NCBI GenBank assembly: GCA_024663395.1
Contig: JANFAH010000113.1
Coordinates: 43,390 to 107,389 of the forward strand
Direction of reading: 5' to 3'
DNA from: Pisolithus tinctorius
Taxonomy: Eukaryota; Basidiomycota; Agaricomycetes; Boletales; Pisolithaceae
Length of the DNA stretch: 64,000 nt
Positions 12,701 through 25,210 of the stretch are shown one piece after another (positions within the stretch are counted from its first letter, which is position 1; every line of letters begins with the position of its first letter). The position numbers were made by a program, and so were the translations under genes. The notes beneath the pieces are model-generated. The model was not told the DNA's origin. It was given only the letters and a program-made list of their open reading frames with translations, and did not search any database.

Positions 12701-13241
12701 TCGCCACCTCTTCTGCTTGATCAAAATATGACTGAAGAAGCATGTTACAATTGACCAATCGCTTCGCGGACAGCTACATACATACCTCATAAAACTGGCC
12801 CACTCTTGTGAGTAAGATGCAGTGGGGGAAGTTTTTGAGATTGGTCAAGATTTCCTTGGCAAGCGCGTTTCTAGGCTGCTTGGAGCAGGAACTGGCATCT
12901 GGGTGGTTTCCATTTGGCGGGTCAGTGACTCCTGAAATCTCTTCACCTGCATTTACATGGAGAGAAGGCCGTTTTGCTTTTCGTCTCCTCGGTCTCGGTA
13001 TGGGCTCAGAAATACCGGGAGCAGGCGACAGATGGAAGGGGGCATTGTTGCCGTTGGAAAGCACACTGGCGGATAACGCGTCGCACGTCACTGGCGCGGT
13101 CTCAGACGCGGACAGCTGCTTGCGAGGGAGTTCAGAATACTTTTTCTTGGTGATTGTCACGGATGGTCTCTTGGGCTCAAATGCTCCGGCAGAGGAGTGA
13201 AAGACGCGTATTAGCCTGACGCGGTGTGCCATTAAAGTCAA
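9778..13241 (-). CDS. MSH1: Mitochondrial DNA mismatch-repair protein, MutS family
   Basis: MutS homologue; the MSH1 group maintains mitochondrial DNA. The N-terminus [17 protein letters not shown] is basic and lacks acidic residues, fitting a presequence. The mismatch-recognition domain is recognisable at [10 protein letters not shown] joined to [32 protein letters not shown] and [14 protein letters not shown]. Later come a coiled lever region ([18 protein letters not shown]) and the ATPase: [11 protein letters not shown], Walker [58 protein letters not shown] and [11 protein letters not shown]. The last exon ends with TAA at 9778-9780 after [10 protein letters not shown]. Reads through in frame as far as I followed it. 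Only 169 bp separate its start from the CDC11 start. Confidence 0.93.
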
Positions 13242-13410
13242 TCAATTAGTTGGTACGCGTCTGACAGGACTCTGGGGCTTCGCGGCGTCGCGGTGGCGCC
13301 GAAGGGTCGGAGTCTGAAAAGTGGTTGGGACGAGTTGCTCCCTCTCTTGCCTTGCCGTTCGCAAGTCTAGCAAGCTCACTGACACCAGACAACACCCTTC
13401 GTCCATCAAA
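13242..13410. promoter_or_regulatory. Bidirectional promoter MSH1 / CDC11
   Basis: 169 bp between divergent ATGs, which must hold both 5' UTRs and promoters. No TATA box or known site recognised with confidence. Confidence 0.5.
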
Positions 13411-15070
13411 ATGTCTTTCGCTGGCAGACGCAGAGGAAACAAGATCAAGAAGGGTGTCCAGTTCACTCTCATGGTCGTCGGTTCGTCTCCTGCCCCTCTC
13501 TTTACACGCAAATTTTGACTTTTTGTTCGCTTCCATAGGTGCTTCTGGAACGGGTCGTACAACTTTTGTCAACACCCTCTGTGACTCTGAGGTCTTGGCC
13601 CACAAGGTGTCCGACAACCCAGACACGGCGCACATCGAGGAAGGTATTAGGATAAAGCCCGTCAACGTCGGTATGTCCGTTTCCTGGCGGCCTAACATTA
13701 CCGCGTTATGTCAACTCTTCACTTGTAGAACTCGAGGAGGATGGTGTCCGCATCGCGCTCACCATTGTAGATACGCCTGGCTTCGGTGACAACATCGACA
13801 ACGAGTTCGCGTCAGTACTACCCTCTCGCTTACGTGGATTGGTTCGACTCCTTTTTTCGTAGTTTTCAAGAAATTGTTGGCTACCTCGAGCGCCAATACG
13901 ACGACATCTTGGCGGAAGAATCCCGTATCAAACGTAACCCTAGGTTCAGGGACAACCGAATCCATGCTCTGCTTTACTTCATCCCGCCAACTGGCCATGC
14001 GTAAGTCAGCCCAAGTTGCGCGTGACGTCTTTTGCTGATATCCCTCTCTCAACAGTCTGAGGGAGATGGATATCGAGTTAATGCGCCGCTTGTCGCCTCG
14101 CGTCAACGTGATCCCTGTCATCGGCAAGGCGGATTCTCTGACCCCAAGCGAACTCCGGGGTTTCAAGAAACGCGTCAGTATTGGAACATGGAATTTGTTC
14201 CCGCACTGACTTGCACGACAGATCATGGAAGACATCGAACATTATGACATCCCCATCTATAACTTCCCCTATGACATTGAAGAAGACGACGAGGAGACCA
14301 TCCAAGACAACAGTGAACTACGGGTTGGTATTTCGACACATATCCGTCCTGCCAACGTTAATCGTTTCGTGCAGGCCCTCCTTCCCTTTGCTATCATAGG
14401 TTCTGAGGAGGTGCTCGATGTAGATGGACAGTCCGTTCGCGCCAGGCGATACCCTTGGGGTATCGTTGAGGTCGACAATCCGAAGCACTCGGATTTCAGC
14501 AGACTCAGGAGTGCCCTCTTGAAGTGAGTTGATTCCGCACCGTCACGTGAACATTTACAAGAAAGAATGGATAGCTCTCACCTCTCGGACCTCAAGTCGC
14601 TCACCCACGACGTGCTCTATGAGACGTACCGTACCGAGAAATTGTCCAGGACGGTGCACGCCGATGCGCAGTACGAGTTTTGGTTTGTACTCCGAATCCA
14701 TATTGACCAGTGTGTCTACAGTGACTCGTCTATTCTCCCTGAGGAGCTTGCCACGCAGAGCGTGCGTCTCAAGGAGGAACAACTCCGCCGTGAGGAAGAG
14801 AAGGTTCGTGAAGGGTGCTGCGCTGGTTCCGGGTAACCATGGCCTGACTGTGTTCCTCTTTTTTTTTTTTTTCTTTTTTAGCTTCGTGAGATCGAACTTA
14901 AAGTACAGCGGGAGATCAATGAGAAGCGACAGGAGCTGTTGGCCAAGGAAGAATCTCTGAGGTATGATGTGTTACAAGCGATGATTGACAGGCACTGAAA
15001 AAGACCATGTGACAGAAATCTGGAGAGCCGACTGGCTGCCCAAGGTTCACAGGGCGAGTTCCGAGACTGA
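13411..15070 (+). CDS. CDC11: Septin, Cdc11 group
   Basis: GTP-binding septin that assembles into filaments at the bud neck or septum. Starts MSFAGRRRGNKIKKGVQFT; the P-loop reads GASGTGRTT, with Arg where most septins have Lys, as in Cdc11. Other landmarks: VDTPGFGDNIDNEFAF (G3), RNPRFRDNRIHALLYFIPPTGH, VIGKADSLTPSEL (G4), IMEDIEHYDIPIYNFP, LLPFAIIGSEE, RRYPWGIVEVDNP and SHLSDLKSLTHDVLYETYR, the last two matching the septin unique element. The C-terminus is a coiled coil (EEQLRREEEKLREIELKVQ) ending EFRD, TGA at 15068-15070. The intron at about 14804-14880 carries a long T tract before the acceptor. Confidence 0.95.
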
Positions 15071-15601
15071 TGGAGTTTCGATTGGTGAAAAGCATCGGAC
15101 TGTGTGGTCTAGAGTATACCCTGTGCCGCGTCCATTCCTTACTGATTTGTCCATTCCCTCGTTTGTGGTTACTTCTAATCTCTGCGACTCTATTAGCGGA
15201 TAATGCAGACGCTCCTTGTGTTGCCTTGTCACTATTTCTTGTCTTTGTGTTCCTTGCTCCATACAAAATGCAACTGTCACACTTGACGCGTCGGAGTTGA
15301 ATCAGCTGTGAAATACTTGTAACTCCGACATTCCTCATTTGGATATTGTGTGATGCGGCCAGTGAGAGCACGCACGCCCCGTCGTTGGCACCGTGCAGCC
15401 CAGCGATCAACACACAGCCGTATACGCATCAGCGTCGCTCTGCATGGTCTCCAGGCTGTACAGTGATTGACACCACCGTTTGGACACTGGACGCGGCCAA
15501 AGCTCGCTCTTGCTCGCATTCCGGTCTTTGCTCCACGGCTCTGGTTTTTTTTTCTTCTTCGTGGTTTTGTGGTTTCCCACCGCGACCTTCGATTCCGCGG
15601 T
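15071..15601. other. Intergenic region CDC11 to MIT-domain gene
   Basis: About 530 bp. The frame of the next gene is open upstream to 15467, but that stretch has hydrophobic, low-quality coding content (poly-Phe from a T tract) and is more likely 5' UTR. Nothing else recognised. Confidence 0.4.
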
Positions 15602-18600
15602 ATGGTCCTCGAGCTCAACGTCAACTCCCGACCGCCGTCCATCGTCCATCGCTCTCGCCAGTGGCATGATCACGTGTCGGGGCCTTCCCAGCCCTCGTCC
15701 CCCTCTCCCACTGCTGCATCCTTTCCACACGCCCAACGCCGTCGTTCGTCCGCAGCTACCGCCCCCCCCGCCGGCCCTCCCCCGACCCAGCCCATCCCCA
15801 GTCTCCCGGCGATATCCTCAGCACTCACAAATGGTGCGGATATGTCCGACGAAACTCGACTCGCATCAAGACACAGGCCTAGCGTCAGCTCCAGTCAACA
15901 TACTTACGGTCGACCTGCTGCGTCTGCCAACTTGGTCGCCGTTGCAGCTTTCCCTCAGGCTCAACAAGCTTCTGTTTCGCCATATCCTTCATTCGAATCC
16001 CAGCTGTCCTCGAGCGCAGTTTATCCGTCGATTCTCTCTGACCCTACCCCGAGGATTGGACCATCTCATTCGCATTCGCATTCAACCACGCAGGACATCG
16101 TTCCTGACCGTCTGCTGCTGTCTCCGGCAGAACCACACTTGAGGACTGAATCACGGCCTTCCTCGCGTCGGGCACTGACCAGAGCACTTGAATTGGCGCG
16201 TGAAGCCGTTCAGCTCGACGCTACCAATCACGACCCTCATGCTGCTGTCATCGCTTACGGAAGGAGTGTCGCTCTTCTCAGCGAAGTCATGGAGAGGGTA
16301 AGGCGAGGTGAGGACAGCACAGACAGTCGGAGACGAAGTGGTCGTCGGCGCAGCGTAGTTGCTCAGGAGGAGGAAGTCAAGCGACTGAAGTCCATTGTAG
16401 GTCGTTTATACTTACGCCTTGCCAAATATGCGAGAGGGCGCTGACCATTCCTCAGCACGACACGTACGCTGACCGGATGAATATCCTCAGCTTGATATAC
16501 AGTATACCACCAATACCACACTCACCGACGTCCTTGTATGCGCTTTCCACATCGACAGAGTCTACTCAACCTCCATCGCCCTCCTCACCGTCCCTGTCAT
16601 CAGATTCCCATAGGTCCTCATCTTACCGTACAGACCATACCCAAGATGAGCCCCACCCCTTGATGCAAGGTGACCTAAGTGATGAGCAGGATGCACATGA
16701 AGGCATCGGTTCTGCCATGTTGAACGCTGCCCACTTGTCCCAGGATTACTCTTCTCCTACCACCCCTGTACATCCCTATGCTTCCCCTGACTCTTCGCCA
16801 AGCAGACACCAGACTACCCTCAACCGAGTACCTACCCTCCTACCCAATCAACCACAACACGCACCCGTTCCTGTTGGCAGACCTCGCGCTTCCTCTGTAC
16901 AACAGCTGCCTCCCCGTCCGATACCATCCCCTCTTCCACCTCCTGAGATCGCATTGCCTCCTCCGCCCGCGATACCCCCGCAAGCAAGTCGGCTCCTCGA
17001 GGTCAGCAGGACACGTGGAAATTCGCTTGGACATAAGAGAACGGGATCTGGAACAAAACTTTCCTCCGTCACCGAGGAAGGCGTTAGGCTGGATGGTCCT
17101 TCGCAGAGTGACGATGCCGAGCACGATGACAGGTCGGGATCCGTCTCATCCCTTCCTCGGAGACCAGATACTCCGCACACGGTGAAACGAGACTCTCACC
17201 CGCTCCCACCTCTCCCGTCACCAACTCAAGTCCACCCGTTCCGTACGCCCACCGTCGCTGCTGTTCCGAAACCATCAAGTTCCCCAGCCACCACGCAATT
17301 CCTCACTTCACGGCCCCGTGGGGAGTCAATGATAGTGGCGGGTGCGCAACCGCTCATCAACTCTTCGACGGCGATGAGTACTTTACAGCAGCGACGGAAC
17401 AAAATGTCCGCTCCACCATCGACTACCACTACAGACTCGTCATCCCCTACCGAGTCCTCTCCATCGCCTTTTTTACCGCCACCGTCGAGACCATCGGATT
17501 CGCCCACGCCCTCGACTTCTACTTCCACTTCGGTTACTGGACGAAGTCGTGCCTCGTCTCAGCCTGGTCGTCGACCGTCTGTCGTTAACGGTCGGATATC
17601 TCCGTTCGAACCTCACCCTCCGCGGTTACCTCAGACAACCCAACCCAACCCACCCCGCAAAGTATCCAACGCTTCCAAATTAAACCAAAGTATCAACGTC
17701 AATGTAAATCTCCCACCACAACTTGTTGTACAAACAGATGTCTTGTCCCCTCCACCTGCCCTGACCCTCGCTCCACCATCTGCAATGCTCACTCACCTTC
17801 CGACCACCCCAACTTCTCCCCTTCCACCTGCTCCGCCCGCTGACAGTCAGCGAAAGCCGTATCATTTGATGAAGCTCTTGGCGAGCACAATGAACTCGAA
17901 GTCGGGTGGTTATATTACCCGCCGTCTACACGTACCACAGGGCGTATGGTCTCAAGGCGGAGCGAAACTTTCGAACATCCCTGAAAAGGTTCGGGTTGTG
18001 GAGGTCCTCTGCTCGGCTCTCGAGGAAATGCAGCAGGTTTCTGTTGAGCTCTTTGGGGCTGGAAGTGTTTGCAGTGGATTTGCACTTGGCATTGGTAGTG
18101 TTGGGCGCAAGGAAGCAGAGGCCTGGGTGGCAAAGTTGGAGGACTTTTCATCGATATGCGACAGTGTGGTTGCAAACTTCGGCAAAAAACTGGGCGTTGG
18201 GGAAGGTTTTGTGTTGAAGAAGAGTGGTGGAGTGCGTAACAATCAACAACGCTCTGGAATGTCCTAACATTGTAACCCAGGTTACTTCATGGGGCGGGAA
18301 GTTGACACGTCAATTCGACAAGTTCACGAATGGCAAACAGTATGTCTGACCTCAGATGTGTTCAGTGATTACCACTTACTCACTCTCAATTTAGCCTTGA
18401 TTCGCCCGCAGCATATGTAACCGGCCTTGGCAGGCTGTTTACGGATGCACAATTGCTTGACGAGCATTCGCAGGCATTGCTGGCGCAACCCTTGAGCCCG
18501 ATATATGCTACATTCCCCGCTGAGGCCAGGAGTGCCGCCGAAGTAAAGCTCAAGCGTGCCTCAGAGTTCTTCGCCAGCGTCGTGCTAACGTTTGTTATTC

Positions 18601-18662
18601 GTGATCTTGCTCAGTTACTGGACAAGTACGCGAAGAAATGCGAGAAGTGGCTTGCGGAATGA
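15602..18662 (+). CDS. MIT-like domain protein with long Pro/Ser-rich linker
   Basis: Roughly 960 residues. After a disordered, Ser/Pro-rich N-terminus, residues around 185-285 form a helical hairpin like an MIT domain (ALELAREAVQLDATNH, AVIAYGRSVALLSEVMERV, then SIHDTYADRMNIL across an intron). A very long Pro/Ser/Thr-rich linker follows. The C-terminal ~220 residues are again ordered (KPYHLMKLLASTMNSKSGGY, VRVVEVLCSALEEMQQVSVEL, ending DKYAKKCEKWLAE). MIT domains usually bind ESCRT-III tails, so an endosomal or cytokinetic adaptor role is plausible but inferred. Four exons, canonical introns. Start at 15602 is the ATG after a GC-rich leader; 15467 is an in-frame alternative. Confidence 0.75.
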
Positions 18663-18903
18663 AGTACTTATCGCCCCTTAGCAGGGCTATAGCCTTCTTT
18701 TTTGAACGCGCAAAATGTATTTTATTTTTGGGGACATGACCAGCCAGAACACCCTTCGTTCTTTTCGTCTGATGGTCTCTTGATTATGGTTTGGTTTATC
18801 GCATACTACGATATACATTCTAGAATTTGTGCCATAGTAGTCAATATATAGGGCCTGTGCTATTCGTACATGGAGAACGGTATACTGTAACGCAACGGAA
18901 ATG

Positions 18904-19677
18904 CTATCGGCAGCGCGCACTGTCACGACGCCTATCAGGATGGTTTTCTGGCACCGAACCCGTTGTCTCTGGCGTTGGTGACTTGCCTCGCAGTCGAGAG
19001 ATAACTTGTATTCGCTTAGCTGTAGGATGTCAGCCCACAAATGGTATGTAGAAGTGCTGCTGCCAACTCACAGTAGTCGAGTCGAGTGTGTATGTCAGGG
19101 CACTCCTCGTCAGAGTCCGCCAGAGGATCTGAATTGCGAACCATATGCCAGGCATCTGCTCGAATAGCCACCTTGGTCAGCTAGGCTGCTCTCAAAGTAC
19201 GACTGGCAGGATCAGAACGCCTACGTTGCAACATGTTACGCTGTGGGACAGCCGACTTTGATGATAGCCCTGAACGCGGATGACGCGGTGGGGCATGAGA
19301 AACATTTGGTCGTCGACACCGGTGCACGTCCACGGCAGGTGCGGGACGATGGATTTGGTGTTGCACCGATTGCGAAGGGAGCCGCCCGCACAGGTATCCC
19401 CCTGGTCGGCAGGAACTCGGACGCAAGTGAGCTAACAATAATATCAACATCATCGTTATTTTGGCAATGAGTTCGCTCGCGTATCGAAAGAGATGGGTGG
19501 GTGCTCACCGTCCGAAAATCGTTCGCTGGCCATGGGTTTCATTGGGTGTTCTGCGTTAGGCGCACTTTCAGCCTTTCTTTTCCTGTCTCCGGTGCTGTTG
19601 GATTGTGGTTGGCTCGGGTCTGTGGCAGCTGGCTTCGACACTGGGCCCTTCCGTTGCTCTAATTCCCTGTCTTCCAT
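18904..19677 (-). CDS. Short Ies1-like protein (C-terminal homology only)
   Basis: Four exons join in phase: MEDRELEQRK to MASERFSD, a middle exon ending RNMLQ, then HAWHMVRNSDPLADSDEE to LDY, then SKRIQVISRLRGKSPTPE and a stop at 18904-18906. The last two exons closely match the C-terminus of the IES1 gene at 27500-29337 (HAWQVITKTDPLADSDEE, DYS-RRIDVIGRLRGKPPTP), with introns at the same two places and same phase. The large N-terminal INO80-subunit domain was not found upstream before the divergent gene at 20199. About 190 residues against more than 450 in the full gene. Either a truncated, diverged duplicate or a separate paralogue whose 5' exons I failed to recognise. Start is uncertain. 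Confidence 0.6.
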
Positions 19678-20198
19678 TGCCGTAGACTTGCTAAAGCGGC
19701 GCTGAAGGATAAAACTGATATATGGCAAGTGTCTTGGATTCTTCCGTGAATGCCGAGATTCTCGCCGTATCTGAGACTCTGAGTCGAGCGTCAAACGGTG
19801 ACTCGCTGGCTCGACGAGGACGACAATCACACCAGAGATTGGCTGGGCCCCTCGGAAGGCTGGCGACAAAACGTTCTACAGTGATTCGCAACCATGACAA
19901 GGGTGTCGTATGTGTTTTTCTTGTACCAGAGGCTATGTCGAGCCTATCTCCAGCGCTTATATTACACCGCAACAGATTATCATCATTGATTGAACGGCGT
20001 CGCACATGCACGACCTGTGCCAATATTGCAGCACTGCATATCACATCATCCGACGTTCTCAAGACATGCCTGACCCTCTCGTCTTCAATTCTCATTCTCC
20101 CCACTGCTGGACATTGGGTTGGCCACTTCGTCTCTGGCAGACGCTCTGGGTTCATCCCTGGCTTGAAGCGGAACATGAACATTAATATTATACGTGAG
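19678..20198. other. Region between divergent Ies1-like and membrane-protein genes
   Basis: About 520 bp. The plus strand is open from 19722 into the next gene, but the translation lacks domain features before the signal-peptide-like segment. Could hide missing 5' exons of the Ies1-like gene; none recognised. Confidence 0.35.
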
Positions 20199-21118
20199 AT
20201 GCTGGCCATCTCCTGGCACCGCCATCCATCCAAGCTTGGCCGAGCCTGGCTGGGCTTTCTTTTTCTCGTCACGCTCCCGTCCCATGCTCACGATGAACAT
20301 TTATATGAGGGACCATGTCTTCCCTTAAGATTGGAATCGTGGCTTTACGAGTTTGGTGACGATGCGGTGGTCTGCGATCCATGTTGTGTCGTCATCCTAC
20401 CAGCTGATGACCCGCCGTTACTGGTTACTGTTGGTATGTCGCTTTATCCCTTTGGGTGTCCCTCTGCCAATCCTACTTTCTCCATGAAGGGTCCTCACCG
20501 AGTGTGACATCTTGGCATGCATTCACCACCCCTTCGATTGTCCCGCCTAGTACTGTTCCACAAACGTACTCTGGACAGGCGCAAGAAAGTGGTGGTATTC
20601 CAGGTTGCGTTAGCTCGCAGTCAACTGCTTCATGTACTGCTGCTACACCCGTTACACCCTCTCTTGCATTCACTGCACTCTCCCCGACAACGTTTTCACC
20701 AACTTTGGCATTCTCACCCCTCACCTCGCCTCCACCCGGCGCCACGGCTCCGTACACAATGTCCCGTCCAAATAACGCTAATGTTCAGACGTCAGAATTA
20801 TCCGCGACGGTCGTCGCTGTCATTGCCATCGCCTCGTTTCTCGGGTTGGCGTCCTTGTTACTGGGGATACTGCTGTACGCCCGAGCGCGTCGGTCATCTC
20901 AACGACGTTCGCGAATACGGATCTCTGACTCAGAGTTGGGCAACTCGAACACGTCCAGAGACTGGTCGGCTTCAGGCAAGATTCTGCCTCGTCCGCGGAA
21001 CCCCTACGAAGGTTTGGTCCCTTCCCACGTCCCCTTACTTCCTCCGGATCCTGGTCCACCCGTCATTCATGTCACGGCGTTGTCGCCAAGGTTACGAACA
21101 GCGGTGGTTCGCAGTTAA
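20199..21118 (+). CDS. Putative single-pass membrane protein, unknown function
   Basis: Two exons joined by a GTATGT intron (about 20434-20488). The first exon encodes a signal-peptide-like start (LGRAWLGFLFLVTLPSHA) and a Cys-containing segment (DDAVVCDPCCVVILPADDPP). A Ser/Thr/Pro-rich presumably extracellular region follows, then one clear transmembrane helix (ATVVAVIAIASFLGLASLLL) with a strongly basic cytoplasmic stop-transfer (ARARRSSQRRSRIRI) and a Pro-rich tail ending in VVRS. This layout resembles fungal surface or sensor-like single-pass proteins, but I recognise no family. ATG 20199 is chosen to place the hydrophobic segment near the N-terminus; 20176 region Met codons in the same frame are alternatives. 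Confidence 0.6.
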
Positions 21119-21516
21119 GGGTCAACGGGCGAGGTCAAATGAAAATGTTCAGGCGGTCTTCACCAATTTGGAATTTTATCTTGTGGTAATTGGAACGCGC
21201 GAAGGGCACGCATACAGTAACAGTCATTAATAATGCTTAAACAACATTATAGCGGGCAGAAGTGCGAAGGTATCAAAGGTCGAATGCAGCAAAACAGTAC
21301 AGTGAAATCCCTTCCATCCAGTGAAATTGTAGTACTCAAAGAGGGGGAATGACTGGGTATGCACAAGAAACATAGAACGCACATGGGAAAATCATGAATA
21401 GTCATCGTGCAAAATCAAACTCGTGAGGGAGGAATAAATGGTGCACCAACGAGCAAATGAAAAATTGAGGTGCAGCGAACGTGAAGACATCAGAAACGGA
21501 CCAAAAAGAAAAAGGA
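21119..21516. other. Convergent intergenic region
   Basis: About 400 bp between two stop codons; AT-richer than its flanks and expected to hold both 3' UTRs. Nothing recognised. Confidence 0.5.
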
Positions 21517-24500
21517 TCACCAGAATTCTCTGACGCACTCTAGCACATCCACAACCACCGAGCTCTTGTACATCAGAGCATGGTCAGCACCCTTGACGAC
21601 CCTCACACGACATCTATCTTCACCCATCGCACGTTCCATCCACCGCACGGCATTTTCTGCGATCTTTTCGTCCCTGTCACCATACCATACTTGCACTTTA
21701 TGAGGGTAATCTGAGTAGGAGAATCCCCACGGGCGGTTGTCGTGATTGAGAATCTGTAGGAGGTCGCTGTGCGTGCCTCTGGACGCTTCAGCGTGCGAGG
21801 CTGCGATCAAGGCATTGCCTAGAGCTGCCTGATATGAATTCGACGTTGTTACCACGATATTCGAGCAAGGGGTTGAAAACAGGCTATTGCGAGGAGACGA
21901 GGGTAGGCTGGAAGGACCCAGCCTAACTTTCGCATTTGAAGCGCCGAACGAGATAGATCGTCTACCGGTTTCCCTGGGCAACATCGGCTTCTCGACAGCG
22001 CTGCCCGCTGATCGAGTGGCTTTTATTGGTGCAGGTGTCGCATGAGGTGGTAAATCTAGGCTCGGACTAGTGGGCTTGCTCCATTCGAAGTCGCCCAAAC
22101 CCAGATCACCACCCAGTGTGATGGGTTGTGGCAACTGCGGACCAGGCACCTCTACTTTCTCTTTCTTCATGCCAGACGCGGAAGATTTGCTTTTTAATGA
22201 GCCCATAGACCTGAGCGTCTTGAGCTTCTTGCCCACGCCTGTTTGAGGAATGATTTCGCTTGGTATCGGTGACGGAGGCTGTGAAGTAGACTTGGATGAT
22301 TTGAGTCTCCCAAGTATACCCCTTGAGGATTTCCTTCTCTGCTGGTTGATAGAGCGCGCCTCCAGCGTACTCTGGCTACTAAACCTTCCGTCAAAGTCCC
22401 TTAAATCGTCGTAATCACTGAACACGCTGGAGGCCACACTCATCCGTCGTCTTGTGTCCGGCGACTGATACACGTTGCCAATCTTACCCAAGCTCTCAGT
22501 CTGCCACGGGGAATCGGACTCCGCAGTTCCAGGGGGACTGGGCTTCCTGCTACGAAGACCAGGTGATGGCGGAGCGGTGTAACCAATACCTCGATAGGTA
22601 ATTCTTGGGGGCTTTCCTAACATCCATGCTTGTATCTTCCACTCTGCTGCTTGAGCAGTCCGTAGGATACCGTTGGGGACATATTTCAACCACCTGTAAC
22701 CGCCTGCACATCATCATCAGCACTGAACAATCAACATGCCAAGTAACCTCACCAGATTCGCTACCACCGATCCAGGGGGCCAGTAGGCATAAATCACCTC
22801 GGATACGCTCAGGTACGCGGTTGGCAAACGACATAGCATATGGAGCACCAGCTGAATGGGCCATTACGCTGCACTCGTAAATGTTGAGCTGGTCAAGCAC
22901 TTCCTCCACAGCAGACGCCCATTCCATGATCCCTCGCGCGGACTTTAAACGCGGCACATTAGTGCGACCCAAACCCCACCTGAGAGAAAAGTTGGGAGTG
23001 TCAATCTGAAAATACAAAGCTACTTCACCACTGGCATACGTACCGGTCAATGGCAATTAACCGCAAACCAAGTAAGTCGGCCATTTCATCGTACAGACCG
23101 ATAATTTGTCTAACGCAGCCCAAACCCAGAAACACGACAAGAGGGAATCCGTTCGGATCGCCCATATCAGCAAGGCTAACCGTAAGGGGATTGTCCATGG
23201 ATGCGTGGGGGTATCGAGTGAGCTTGAGCAAGGTGGTTAACCGCGCAGAACGAAGGTACTCGGCGATCATCTGGGATACCGAGGTCGGAGACATGGAGAG
23301 TTGGGAGGGATCGATCAGCGGCGAGGCATGCCCAGACGCTGTTGAGGATGTATTGGTGTAGGTGTCCGAGGCGGTGCTCCGTAATCCAAGGTGAATGCTT
23401 CCACCGTCAGAGCCGCTAGACGGGAGAGAGGCCAATGGCGGGGAGCGGGGACCGCCGGCCGACGCCATCACAGGAGAGTACGTTTGATTGTGGTATGTCT
23501 GCCTCACTTCATGCTCGATGCTATCCATAGAAGATCTGCTACGGAACTCTGCCTCCTCATCGGTTGTCAAAGGCTCTGGTTCAGAGTCTTCTTCTTCCGC
23601 ATGAGCATGGTCATTGCTGCTGCCGCGAGGCGAGGTTGGCAAAGAATTTGGACCTGAGTGTTGCTGGGACGCGTAGGGGGCATGACTGCGGATAATCTCC
23701 GATATGGATGGGATGACGGGTTTGGGACGCTCTGCCGGCGCGGGTACGGCACTAGGGAGGTCATCAATAGAGTCATTTGATGGGGGCGGCGTGGTGACAC
23801 CGGTGGAGACAGAGTCAACTGTAATAGTGGATGAGGATAATTTTCTTGTGAAAGCTGATCTCTGAGAGAGCGTGTGACGGAGCTTTGACCGAGCCGAGTG
23901 CGAAGTGGAGGGCTTGTCGTCGTCATCCGAACTGACCCTCTTCTCTTTCCTTGCTCCTTTTCCCTTTCCCAAGACGACACCGGGGGGTGGGGTAGGTAAG
24001 GGAGGCTGGTATAACGGATGGTAAGCAGGGAGGGCGAAGCGGGAACGACTGGATAAATTTCCGGATAAAAGATCCTCCATGGAAGTCCCGCCCAATCCAT
24101 TCATTCCATCGACCAACGCATCCAGAGTCTCCACCCCTGCAACTGGTGCAGCGACGACAACGGAGAAGTCGAGAGGGCAACCGCGACCTGACGAGAAATC
24201 ACTAGGTGTCTGAGGAGGCTCTTCCAAAGAGGACGTCCCAGAGAATCTCAAGGGAGGGACGGGAGCGTCCTGCAATTTAGACCGCGAAGGGCCAGTACGG
24301 GTGCGGACACGAGGAAGACGAGGAGTGAGATCTCCACGGCCCGAGAAGTTAAAAGAGTCATCGAGGATGCCAGAAGTAGGGAACACAAGCGCGTTCTCTG
24401 TCGTCTTTTCCTTGTTGCTGTCGACTTCGAGTCTGCGAAATTGCTTCCGTTGGAAAGTGTCAGAGTCGGATGCGGCATGATAAGGGCTAGTCTGGGATCT

Positions 24501-24641
24501 GGAGGGGACGTCGAAGTAGCTTTTGTACAAAGGGGAAGCAGGTTTCGGGGTTAACTTGTTAAGGTCTCGCGTGTAGGATGATGGGCTTCTGTGATGGAAG
24601 GCATGCTCGGTTGTCATGCTGGCTTCGTTCTTGTGAGGCAT
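21517..24641 (-). CDS. Large alpha/beta-hydrolase-fold protein
   Basis: About 1,000 residues in three exons. The first half is disordered and Ser/Pro-rich. The fold starts at NGFPLVVFLGLGCVRQIIGLYDEMADLLGLRLIAIDR, spliced to WGLGRTNVPR; the nucleophile elbow is AHSAGA (Ser), followed by YAMSFANRVPERIRG and LLAPWIGG. A long low-complexity insertion separates this from the C-terminal part, which carries a likely acid residue in VWYGDRDEKI and a likely catalytic His in GADHALMY, ending VREFW. All three triad positions are therefore present despite the insert. Substrate unknown; lipid or ester hydrolysis is a guess from the fold. Divergent from the acyltransferase gene. Confidence 0.82.
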
Positions 24642-25210
24642 GGGGGTATCCGCCCTTTGGGAACACTGTGCAAGGACAGATATGGTGCGGACCTGCCACT
24701 GGAAGCTGTGCCCGCTGGGTATTCTGACGTGGTTGTGGGGGAGTGGCGGGTCGTTCTACGAGTCTCCGCGAGGGTGACGCGACGACGAGCTCGTTCGTAT
24801 GTTCCACGCGTCCTGGCGTGTCCCAGCCGCGACGAAAAAAAGAAAACGGAACAACCAACAGAAGCTGTGGTTTTCAGTTGGCCTGCGGTCGCCTGCAAAC
24901 CAAAAGAAAAATGCGACGAGGCCTCTTAACAATTCCGGCACATCGCAGCTCGACGACGACAGCGACAGGGACAGCACAGCCACACCTCCAGAAAATATTA
25001 GGTAATAATATATTCATCACCATGATCATGTAAATGCCCTTACCTTGCAGCGGGAAAAAGAAAAGAAAATGGGCTGGAGTCGCCGTCCGTAATTCGTACT
25101 ACCTTAGCAGGCCACTAGACGAGTTCCGGTCTGTACTGTGAGCCAACTAAAACGTTTCAGAACACAGCCGAACATATGAGGTATGACGTATTGCGCGTCG
25201 TTCTCGCCCA
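24642..25210. other. Divergent intergenic region, hydrolase / acyltransferase
   Basis: About 570 bp upstream of both genes. Overlapping short frames on both strands show no family features. Presumed promoters; no specific site recognised. Confidence 0.45.

Noticed and set aside
19722..20507. 261-codon plus-strand open frame
   Set aside because: Only the part after about 20199 has features (signal-like helix, splice to the next exon). The upstream half has no domain signal and lies over the promoter of two divergent genes.
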